Source: Candidatus Woesearchaeota archaeon (lineage in GTDB: Archaea > Nanobdellota > Nanobdellia > Woesearchaeales > JACQSR01). Taken from it: a stretch of DNA of 11,833 bases. The notes below the pieces were generated by a model. That model was given only the letters and a program-made list of their open reading frames with translations. It was not told where the DNA came from and did no database searches. Below, one piece after another: positions 1 through 5,162 of this stretch (position 1 is the first letter of the stretch; the number at the start of each line of letters is the position of its first letter). The DNA lies in NCBI GenBank assembly GCA_023255615.1, contig JAHFLI010000019.1:1-11833 (forward strand). Reading direction: 5' to 3'. Position numbers and translations under genes: made by a program.

Positions 1-43
1 AAATTAATTTCGACAGAGAAAACATTATTCAATGGGTGGGACA

Positions 44-271
44 ATGAATGATATGAATATACCGATGTATGTAAAAGTTAATGATTACAAAGAAGTTGTT
101 TCGACTATCGATGCCATTAAGGCAAAGCTCCAAGAGGCGAGACAGACATTAAATCGTCTTAAGGAGCTTAAAGATCAAGAAGATGCCGAACTGCATTCAT
201 GGGAATCAACCATTGCAGATGCAGAAGGTAAAATTGATGATATCGATCATGCTCTTGTCCAGCAACAATGA
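44..271 (+). CDS. Small coiled-coil protein A of a coupled paralogous pair
   Basis: A protein of 75 residues that I do not recognise by name. A short strand-like segment (residues 8-13, MYVKVN) is followed by a long amphipathic, charged alpha-helical region (about 15-72) with heptad-like spacing of Leu/Ile, so a coiled coil is likely. There is no signal peptide or membrane segment. I chose the ATG at 44 rather than the ATG at 32 because GGTGGG at 35-40 is well placed as a ribosome binding site for the ATG at 44; with the earlier start this motif would lie inside the gene. The stop overlaps the next start in ATGA (268-271), so the two genes are translationally coupled. The protein aligns without gaps to the first half of the downstream protein, suggesting that the two pair as a heteromer. 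The function is unknown. That it is a real gene is fairly sure. Confidence 0.8.
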   Translation: MNDMNIPMYVKVNDYKEVVSTIDAIKAKLQEARQTLNRLKELKDQEDAELHSWESTIADAEGKIDDIDHALVQQQ

Positions 272-663
272 AAAAAAAATCCGTTGAACAGCCAGCAACC
301 TATTTTGTTGCGGTAAAAAATCCTGAAGATGTTCGCAGAAATCTTCTCACGACGTCGAAAACAATTATCACGGGGCTTGCGCAATATGAGCGATTCAGGC
401 AGGTGCGCCATGAAAAGTTGGAATCCATCAGAAAATTACGATTGGATTTAAAGCATACCGCAACCTTAATCAGCAAATTAAAAATGCATTTACCTTCTCT
501 TGAAGTTCATGTGGTTGCGCCAAAACCTGCGCCGATGAAAATCACTTCTCCGCAGAAAGCATTGGTAACACGAGCTCCGACACCAAAAAAAGAATTAAAC
601 GAGTTGGAGCGCTTGGAGGCAGAACTTGACGACATTGAGAAAAAATTAGGGTCAATGAATTAG
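268..663 (+). CDS. Small coiled-coil protein B, paralog of the upstream gene
   Basis: A protein of 131 residues of unknown function. Residues 12-17 (YFVAVK) form a strand-like start, followed by a helical region to about residue 77. A Pro/Lys-rich linker covers about 79-108, and a second acidic helix covers about 109-128. The first 45 residues of the folded part match the upstream protein in order of features without gaps (YVKVNDYKEV against FVAVKNPEDV). The C-terminal helix (LEAELDDIEKKL) resembles the C-terminus of protein A (AEGKIDDIDHAL). Protein B therefore looks like protein A with a linker inserted. The start codon overlaps the upstream stop by 4 bases (ATGA), which supports co-translation and a physical complex. 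No enzymatic motif, signal peptide or membrane segment is visible. Confidence 0.8.
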   Translation: MKKKSVEQPATYFVAVKNPEDVRRNLLTTSKTIITGLAQYERFRQVRHEKLESIRKLRLDLKHTATLISKLKMHLPSLEVHVVAPKPAPMKITSPQKALVTRAPTPKKELNELERLEAELDDIEKKLGSMN

Positions 664-670
664 CATAATC

Positions 671-678
671 TTTTAAAA
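671..678 (+). promoter_or_regulatory. Putative TATA box for the tRNA-Leu gene
   Basis: TTTTAAAA is centred about 30 bases upstream of the first base of the mature tRNA, in an AT-rich stretch between the stop at 663 and the tRNA at 705. The position fits an archaeal TATA box. It is supported by spacing only. Confidence 0.45.
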
Positions 679-735
679 CAATTTCTCTTTCTCTTCGTTC
701 ATATGCGGAGTTGCCGGAGTGGCCAAACGGGACAG

Positions 736-764
736 TTTATTGAGCATGAGTTCAGTAAGTCCAC
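736..764 (+). other. tRNA intron 1, noncanonical position 30/31 (29 nt)
   Basis: This intron interrupts the 5' strand of the anticodon stem after nucleotide 30. The BHB motif has a central helix GGAC (730-733) with GTCC (759-762), a 5' bulge 734-736 cut after G735, and a 3' bulge 763-765 cut after C764. Inside the intron an 8-bp helix pairs 737-744 with 751-758 (two G-U pairs) around a 6-base loop (745-750). The exon-side helix is weak (only G729-C766). The 735|765 junction is the only one that gives a fully paired anticodon stem. Confidence 0.85.
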
Positions 765-771
765 ACTCAAG

Positions 772-783
772 AACGTTTGGGCT
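772..783 (+). other. tRNA intron 2, canonical position 37/38 (12 nt)
   Basis: This is a very short intron at the standard archaeal position directly after nucleotide 37 (G771). The central helix pairs C766-G781, T767-G780, C768-G779 and A769-T778. The 5' bulge is 770-772, cut after G771; the 3' bulge is 782-784, cut after T783. Only about five intron bases (773-777) remain as the loop. The flanking exon helix is the mature anticodon stem, which is complete only after intron 1 has been removed. Confidence 0.85.
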
Positions 784-830
784 ATCTGTTGGCTTAGTGC
801 CTACGCAGGTTCGAACCCTGCACTCCGCAT

Positions 831-1363
831 TTATTTTTGACTGATTAAATCTCTATGGCTAGGATATCCTCGAGGAAATAGTTCTACCCCTTGAATTCCA
901 AATTGGTTCGAGAAAACGAGCAATTTTCCATCTCCATGACTCGTGCATTCAGAACCTCCAGAGCGGTATTGTCCAATAAGCGGAAGTTCAACAAGACTTC
1001 TTCCATGCATATGATCTGCTAACTCTCCGGCATTTCCATGATAACTTCGTGAAAGATCATCTAAAGTGACTAACTTAATTCCAGCTCCGAAAACAGAGGT
1101 GGTTGAAATTACTCCTTCATTATCCGTTTGACACTGAGGATTAAATTGAGAAATCTGCTCAATACCTTTTCGTTCAGCAACGAGGCACAAAACAGAAGTA
1201 TCGTCATATGCAACCGATATTCTATTCTTTCTGGAATTCCACGGGTAACTGTTTTTTCTAAATGAAAAATTGAAGAGCGTCCCACGGGATTCGTTACATG
1301 CTGATCACGGTAACGAAAAACTACTTCATCTCGTCCAACGATTGACGTCTCAGGAGTGGGCAA
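831..1363 (-). pseudogene. Frameshifted unknown gene, about 177 residues if repaired
   Basis: Two overlapping minus-strand reading frames (1363 down to 1109, and about 1304 down to 831) have codon use like the neighbouring genes and read as one protein if a single base is added. A likely slip site is the run of four T on the coding strand (A run at 1189-1192), which would join ...HMTILLF to LCLVAERKG...; the wider overlap 1109-1304 is possible. The first half reads as a soluble protein (VGRDEVVFRYRDQHV). The second half contains segments such as VFGAGIKLVTLDDLSRSYHG and ELPLIGQYRSGGSEC. I recognise no family. The only in-frame start is TTG at 1363, about 28 bases from an AT-rich AAATATTTAA (1387-1396), which would fit leaderless transcription. 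The stop lies one base beyond the tRNA discriminator on the opposite strand. It may be a decayed gene, a sequencing or assembly error, or programmed frameshifting. Confidence 0.5.
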
Positions 1364-1415
1364 TGGAGGTCCATATTCTCCTGCTTAAATATTTTTCCAA
1401 TACGTGTTGTGAAGC

Positions 1416-1424
1416 TTTATATAT
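1416..1424 (+). promoter_or_regulatory. TATA box of the DUF4349 gene
   Basis: TTTATATAT is centred about 26 bases before the ATG at 1446, which places the transcription start at or next to the start codon. No ribosome binding site precedes the ATG, so a leaderless mRNA is likely. Confidence 0.6.
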
Positions 1425-1445
1425 CAACGAAATCTAAATAAGATC

Positions 1446-2315
1446 ATGTCATTCAAAGATCAACTGATCACTATTAAAAACAACTGGTTGATCTTACTTC
1501 TTTTATTGCTTCTCGTCTTCATTCTTCTTCCTGGAAGGAATATTATCCAATCAACAATGGATGCTGGATCACAAAGTATGATGGAAAAAGTTTCCTATGG
1601 ACGAAGTTATGCGCCAGGCATTGCTCCTCAACCAGATAATTTTGCTCCGCAAGTTACCGAAAGAAAAATTACAAAAAATGCCAATCTCGGAATAGCCGTT
1701 GAGAAAGGGGGATTCTCCAGCGCAGAAAAAAAATTGAAAGACGCCGTCACGTCAACGGGATCGTTCCTTCTCAACGAAAATGTTCAAGTTATTGGCGATA
1801 AAGAAGACGCGTATCATCAAGGATCGTATCAGATCAAAGTCGATGCAACAAAGTACGACGCTGTTGCTTCACAGCTTAAAGCTCTCGGAGAAGTCACCTC
1901 ATTTAACGAAAACTCTCTTGATATAACGGGAGAATACACTGATGTAACAGTAGAACTTGCTGCAGAAAAAGAGCGACTCAAACGATTTCAAGATATGTAT
2001 GCAAAAGCAACGAACGTTGCCGATCAAATTCAAATAAATGACCGTCTCTTTGATCAAGAACGCAGAGTGCAATATCTCGCAGATGCGCTCAAAAACAAAG
2101 ATCTCCAGATATCCTATTCAACCATTGATGTATCACTCAATGAAAAACCGTCGGATTATCTTAACATCACGTTTGTAAAATTCTCTGATCTCATCAGAAG
2201 TCTCGTGAACAGCACGAACAGTCTCTTCCAGCTTCTCTTCGTTGTATTCCCCTACGCGATTGCGCTTCTCATCGGATGGATTATCTACAGAGTAATACGC
2301 AGAATGAGCAATTAA
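1446..2315 (+). CDS. DUF4349 domain membrane protein
   Basis: A protein of 289 residues. A hydrophobic N-terminal anchor (about 14-29) is followed by a low-complexity Gly/Pro/Met region (30-70). An extracytoplasmic mixed domain (about 70-240) contains the charged helical segment LAAEKERLKRFQDMYAKA (171-188), and a C-terminal membrane segment (about 260-284) ends in a basic tail (RVIRRM). This order is that of DUF4349 proteins, widespread putative lipoproteins or membrane proteins of unknown role found in bacteria and archaea. The start fits a TATA box 26 bases upstream, making it leaderless. It converges on the Lrp-like regulator with no base between the two stop codons (TAA TTA at 2313-2318). 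The family call is from recognition of its sequence pattern; a role in the envelope is inferred from topology only. Confidence 0.8.
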   Translation: MSFKDQLITIKNNWLILLLLLLLVFILLPGRNIIQSTMDAGSQSMMEKVSYGRSYAPGIAPQPDNFAPQVTERKITKNANLGIAVEKGGFSSAEKKLKDAVTSTGSFLLNENVQVIGDKEDAYHQGSYQIKVDATKYDAVASQLKALGEVTSFNENSLDITGEYTDVTVELAAEKERLKRFQDMYAKATNVADQIQINDRLFDQERRVQYLADALKNKDLQISYSTIDVSLNEKPSDYLNITFVKFSDLIRSLVNSTNSLFQLLFVVFPYAIALLIGWIIYRVIRRMSN

Positions 2316-3305
2316 TTATTTCATAAGGGGAATATACACCCATTTATACTCTTTGAAATAATTGTATGATTCAATGTTCCGAATGATACCAGCAAATCTT
2401 CTTTTGATGTCATTCACTATCTTATGGAAATCATCAGAGCTTTTCACGAGAATCTCGATTTCAAAATCAGCCCCACCAACAGCGACATCAACAATGTAGA
2501 TATTCGGATGCAGCTGTGCATACGTCATTAATTCTCTTTCTTTTGCAGGAGTCATGTTTTGCAAGGTGAGATGAACTTTAAAGTAGCGTATCCTCAGTAA
2601 ATCCAAATTGATAAGAACTTTGAACCCAAGAATAACTTTTTTCTTCACCATGTTTTTGATACGATACTCAACTACCTTTGCAGACAAGTTTGTTTTCCTA
2701 GAGATGTCAACCAGAGGCATACGCGCATTATTTGCAATCACCTTGAGAATTTTCAAATCACTATCATCAAGATTGACAATTTCCGGAGAGCCACCGACAA
2801 TTAGCATATTGGGTTCATACTTTTCTCCTTCCTCCAGCAAAAAACCCCGAGTATAAAGAACCATCTCCGTAATCACTGAAATCCATTTATCTTCCAGATA
2901 ATTTTTGTAATGGTTAAGAAATTCATTCCAGAATTGTTTGAACACATAGACATTTTCTGCCCATACGAGCATATTCATATCCCAATGACTATCTACACTG
3001 ACGAGCCAGCCGACGCGTGGATGATGATTAAGGTAATCAATAATCTCTCTTTCTTTTTCGGGCGTCACATTATAAAATTTCAAAAAAACACGAAAGTTGA
3101 GATATCCTAATTTTGAGATATCAAGAACCACATAATACCCTTTGATGACATTCAATGATTCTAAACGCTTGATGCGGTAATTAACGACATCTTTACTTAG
3201 TCGAACTTTTTTCCCGAGCTCTGATGCGGACTGGCGCGCATTAATATCAAGATAGGTGAGAATTTTTCGATCTTTCACATCTAATTTGACGGTATTTTCA
3301 TCCAT
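2316..3305 (-). CDS. Tandem Lrp/AsnC-like transcription regulator
   Basis: A protein of 329 residues, about twice the size of a normal Lrp/AsnC protein. It holds two consecutive winged-helix units, each followed by an effector-like alpha/beta domain: HTH 1 at about 9-56 (LDVKDRKILTYLDINARQSA, recognition helix near SKDVVNYRIKRL), RAM-like domain 1 at about 57-155, HTH 2 at about 180-226 (LDDSDLKILKVIANNARMP, SAKVVEYRIKNM) and RAM-like domain 2 at about 230-318. The halves align (FYNVTPEKEREIIDYLNHHP against LQNMTPAKERELMTYAQLHP), so the gene arose by internal duplication. Lrp/AsnC proteins bind DNA as dimers and often sense amino acids through the RAM domain; a covalent pair could act as a built-in dimer with two different specificities. 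No ligand can be assigned. An AT-rich box at 3327-3334 lies about 25 bases from the ATG, suggesting leaderless expression. Confidence 0.85.
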   Translation of the reverse strand: MDENTVKLDVKDRKILTYLDINARQSASELGKKVRLSKDVVNYRIKRLESLNVIKGYYVVLDISKLGYLNFRVFLKFYNVTPEKEREIIDYLNHHPRVGWLVSVDSHWDMNMLVWAENVYVFKQFWNEFLNHYKNYLEDKWISVITEMVLYTRGFLLEEGEKYEPNMLIVGGSPEIVNLDDSDLKILKVIANNARMPLVDISRKTNLSAKVVEYRIKNMVKKKVILGFKVLINLDLLRIRYFKVHLTLQNMTPAKERELMTYAQLHPNIYIVDVAVGGADFEIEILVKSSDDFHKIVNDIKRRFAGIIRNIESYNYFKEYKWVYIPLMK

Positions 3306-3323
3306 TTATTCTATTAATCTGAA

Positions 3324-3335
3324 ATTATTTTTAAG
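3324..3335 (-). promoter_or_regulatory. Putative TATA box of the Lrp-like regulator
   Basis: Read on the minus strand the site is CTTAAAAATAAT, centred about 25 bases upstream of the ATG at 3305. No ribosome binding site is seen before that ATG, consistent with a leaderless transcript. Confidence 0.4.
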
Positions 3336-3406
3336 ACTTTTCTCTTTTTGACGAATTTTTTAAAGATATACTATCTTCTCAAGACAATATATTCTTTTAA
3401 AGCAAA

Positions 3407-4813
3407 GTGTATTACCTCCGCAGTATAGAAAAAGGGCTAGAGAAAAATCCCATGGCAATCGTTGATCTGGACACCATACTTCACAGTGAGAGAAGAGGAA
3501 ATGAAGATCTATTTACTGATGAAAGAATATTTCGCATGGCTGCCGCGTTTTTTCGAGATTTTGGAATTTATTTCTCAGGAGTTGCATACCTTGGAGAGGG
3601 AGCAAATTTATGGAAGGGGATAAATAATGATCCAAAATACGCCAATAAAAAATATGAAACTATTTTAGCACAGCATTCTGGCTTAGCGGGGTCTATTAAT
3701 TCTCACTTTGGAAACGTATTTCCTCACTTTATGGTTTGGGGCATTGGTGACGGAGTCAAGGAAGCCATAGTCATTGGTAAGTATATTTCAATTTTCTCCG
3801 AAAAGGCTGAAGAAATTTCTATTAGTGTCATTGACGCTTCCAGAGAAATGCTTGATGCAGGAGTATCTTATCTGAATGGAATCCTTTCATCAAGAAGGAT
3901 AGAGGTGAATCTTCTCACCATTCATCGACCTTTCGAAGTTGTCCCATATTATCTAGCCGATATACAGAAAAGAATGAGAGAAGTACCGACGGTTCATCTT
4001 ATATTAGGAAACACCGTGTTTAACGAGACTTTTCCTGGAATCGGTCTTTTTGATTATCGTTTTATTCCCTTAATACGGGACTGCATGAGGGTAGGAGAAC
4101 CAGACGTTCCTTCAGATGTTTTGGTCGCAGGAGTTCACATGATTCCGGAATCTATTGTCGAGAGACAAAGCGCCGTTGCAGAAATTAAATCCACATATGA
4201 ACGATTTAAATCTCTCGTGGAACGTAATGCAAGAAGAATAATACCTGATTTTGAGCCTCGAAGAATACGCCTTGTTTTTGATACAAATTCTAGCCAAATT
4301 CAGTTTCAATACAGATGGAATGGAAAAATAATTGTCCTGTACAGTTCAGGAAAACACACAGTGACTGAAATCCAAGGAAAATTTCACAACGGAGGTTTAA
4401 GTATACCTACTCTTGGAGGCGTATATGTCGGAAAAAGCGGTCAGCATCTCGTCCATTTCAATTCCCTAAGCGAAAGATTTCCTAATCTTGATTATAAATT
4501 TGGTATGGTTGTCGCAACCCCTGACGATATTCGGCTCAGCGATGATGAATATAATCAACTAATTGTAGTTCTCCGTCCGGCTTTGGAGCATCCCGGCCGT
4601 TCGATTGCCGACTACATTAATCGACAGATGGAAATATTGCGAGAAAAACCTACTGAATTAACAGAAGAACAAGTCTCAAATCAAAAAATTCTTCGCGCTC
4701 TATCGAGACTTAGTGATCAGGTTCAAAGGAAACGTTTTACCTATTCACCTCATCCCTATGACGCCCCCCAAGGAAATCAGATTGGGAGGCTTTTACAAGA
4801 ATTAGTTAAATAA
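3407..4813 (+). CDS. EgtD-like SAM-dependent methyltransferase
   Basis: A protein of 468 residues resembling the histidine-specific methyltransferase family (Methyltransf_33, the EgtD group). Visible landmarks in order: PKYANKKYETIL (76-87), like the PEYYPTRAE region before the catalytic fold; a glycine-rich SAM motif VWGIGDGVKEA (110-120); the acidic end of strand 2 in VIDASREML (141-149), which would bind the ribose; and LILGNTVFN (198-206), matching the family's LGSxxGNF strand. Another strand follows (DVLVAGVHM, 237-245), then about 220 further residues including a charged helical tail. EgtD itself trimethylates histidine, but the match is distant and the substrate is unknown. The start is a GTG at 3407; TATA-like sequences lie at 3359-3372 and 3386-3394. 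An in-frame ATG at 3452 is the alternative start. No partner enzyme of ergothioneine synthesis is nearby. The class I methyltransferase call is fairly sure, the subfamily less so. Confidence 0.65.
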   Translation: MYYLRSIEKGLEKNPMAIVDLDTILHSERRGNEDLFTDERIFRMAAAFFRDFGIYFSGVAYLGEGANLWKGINNDPKYANKKYETILAQHSGLAGSINSHFGNVFPHFMVWGIGDGVKEAIVIGKYISIFSEKAEEISISVIDASREMLDAGVSYLNGILSSRRIEVNLLTIHRPFEVVPYYLADIQKRMREVPTVHLILGNTVFNETFPGIGLFDYRFIPLIRDCMRVGEPDVPSDVLVAGVHMIPESIVERQSAVAEIKSTYERFKSLVERNARRIIPDFEPRRIRLVFDTNSSQIQFQYRWNGKIIVLYSSGKHTVTEIQGKFHNGGLSIPTLGGVYVGKSGQHLVHFNSLSERFPNLDYKFGMVVATPDDIRLSDDEYNQLIVVLRPALEHPGRSIADYINRQMEILREKPTELTEEQVSNQKILRALSRLSDQVQRKRFTYSPHPYDAPQGNQIGRLLQELVK

Positions 4814-4821
4814 TATTTTGA

Positions 4822-4865
4822 TCTTTCTCTATTTTAGTGATTTTCTTACCGTTTTTTCTCCTTTC
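4822..4865 (+). terminator. T-rich terminator after the methyltransferase gene
   Basis: Several T runs, including six T near 4850-4856, follow the stop at 4813 without a clear hairpin. Archaeal RNA polymerase stops at such tracts. Confidence 0.4.
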
Positions 4866-4886
4866 GCTTAAAATATTGATAAAATC

Positions 4887-4896
4887 TTTTATATAT
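4887..4896 (+). promoter_or_regulatory. TATA box of the small ORF/RNA unit
   Basis: TTTTATATAT predicts a transcript start near 4917. The predicted leader contains a two-codon ORF (ATG TCC TAA, 4926-4934) before the ribosome binding site at 4961. It is the best TATA match in this gap other than the RNase J box. Confidence 0.5.
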
Positions 4897-4972
4897 CCGA
4901 AGATATTACTCATAATCGCTAGGGGATGTCCTAACGGGGTTGGATTCAAATCATCTCATTGGTGGAGGCTAT

Positions 4973-5071
4973 ATGCAAGAGGAAGAGCAATATACGGACA
5001 AGAGAAAGAGCGCGGACGTATATACCTCCATTCTCGTCAACGACACCATGGAGGATTTCGCCGACAAATAA
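4973..5071 (+). CDS. Probable small acidic protein, 32 residues
   Basis: A 32-residue reading frame (MQEEEQYTDKRKSADVY...FADK), charged and without a membrane segment. Evidence for translation is the strong ribosome binding site GGTGGAGG at 4961-4968, four bases before the ATG, and the complete unit around it: TATA box at 4887-4896, leader of about 55 bases, ORF, then a stem-loop 9 bases after the stop. The same frame is open upstream to 4916 (with a TTG at 4940), so a longer form is possible. No homolog is recognised. The alternative is a non-coding RNA in which the ORF is accidental. A longer overlapping frame at 4837-5130 has no ribosome binding site and atypical composition. Confidence 0.45.
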   Translation: MQEEEQYTDKRKSADVYTSILVNDTMEDFADK

Positions 5072-5080
5072 CTCTTTTTA

Positions 5081-5119
5081 GCAGCTCGTCTATTGATGAG
5101 GCACCAATGGGCGAGCTGC
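5081..5119 (+). terminator. 15-bp stem-loop, probable terminator or RNA element
   Basis: GCAGCTCG (5081-5088) pairs perfectly with CGAGCTGC (5112-5119). The pairing continues through two G-U pairs to ATTG/CAAT (5092-5095, 5105-5108), giving 15 consecutive pairs around the 9-base loop 5096-5104. It is preceded by CTCTTTTT and followed by ACTTTTC. It lies between the small ORF and the RNase J promoter, so it could end the upstream transcript, protect its 3' end, or be part of a small RNA. The stem is certain from the sequence; the role is inferred. Confidence 0.6.
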
Positions 5120-5134
5120 ACTTTTCATAACCTA

Positions 5135-5143
5135 TTTATAATA
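5135..5143 (+). promoter_or_regulatory. TATA box of the RNase J gene
   Basis: TTTATAATA is centred about 24 bases before the ATG at 5163, which makes the RNase J message probably leaderless. Confidence 0.6.
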
Positions 5144-5162
5144 CTGATAAAAGTCTCCTTCT

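Larger units (their letters stand above)
705..829 (+). tRNA. tRNA-Leu (anticodon CAA) with two introns
   Basis: The acceptor stem is GCGGAGT (705-711) with ACTCCGC (822-828), and the discriminator base is A829. No CCA is encoded. The T arm is GCAGG/CCTGC (805-809, 817-821) around TTCGAAC. A variable arm with stem GGC/GCC (791-793, 799-801) makes it class II, and with A73 this points to Leu rather than archaeal Ser. The D stem is CCG/CGG (714-716, 728-730). No proper anticodon arm exists in the unspliced gene. Removing 736-764 and 772-783 gives a perfect stem ACAGA/TCTGT around the loop CTCAAGA, with anticodon CAA at 768-770. Both introns have bulge-helix-bulge splice sites with the 4-bp central helix and 3-base bulges expected for the archaeal tRNA endonuclease. 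The spliced product is 84 nucleotides including the discriminator. The tRNA call is very sure and the two-intron structure strongly supported. The 3' flank is T-rich (830-838). Confidence 0.93.

Noticed and set aside
741..745. Anticodon GAG (742-744) for the tRNA
   Set aside because: It would put C at position 37 and leaves no complementary 3' stem strand; these bases pair inside intron 1 instead.
4918..4970. Possible structured RNA (tRNA-like, riboswitch or RNase P fragment) in the leader
   Set aside because: No acceptor or T-arm pairing and none of the conserved RNase P, SRP or riboswitch core motifs; only very short local hairpins.
5092..5104. Box C-like TTGATGA in the stem-loop, suggesting a C/D guide RNA
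   Set aside because: The first base does not fit the box C consensus, no CTGA box D is in place, and the motif lies in the stem and loop of a long hairpin.
4837..5130. 97-residue open frame on the plus strand
   Set aside because: No ribosome binding site, unusual composition (Arg/His/Gly-rich after a hydrophobic start), and it runs through the stem-loop; the frame with GGTGGAGG before the ATG at 4973 is better supported.
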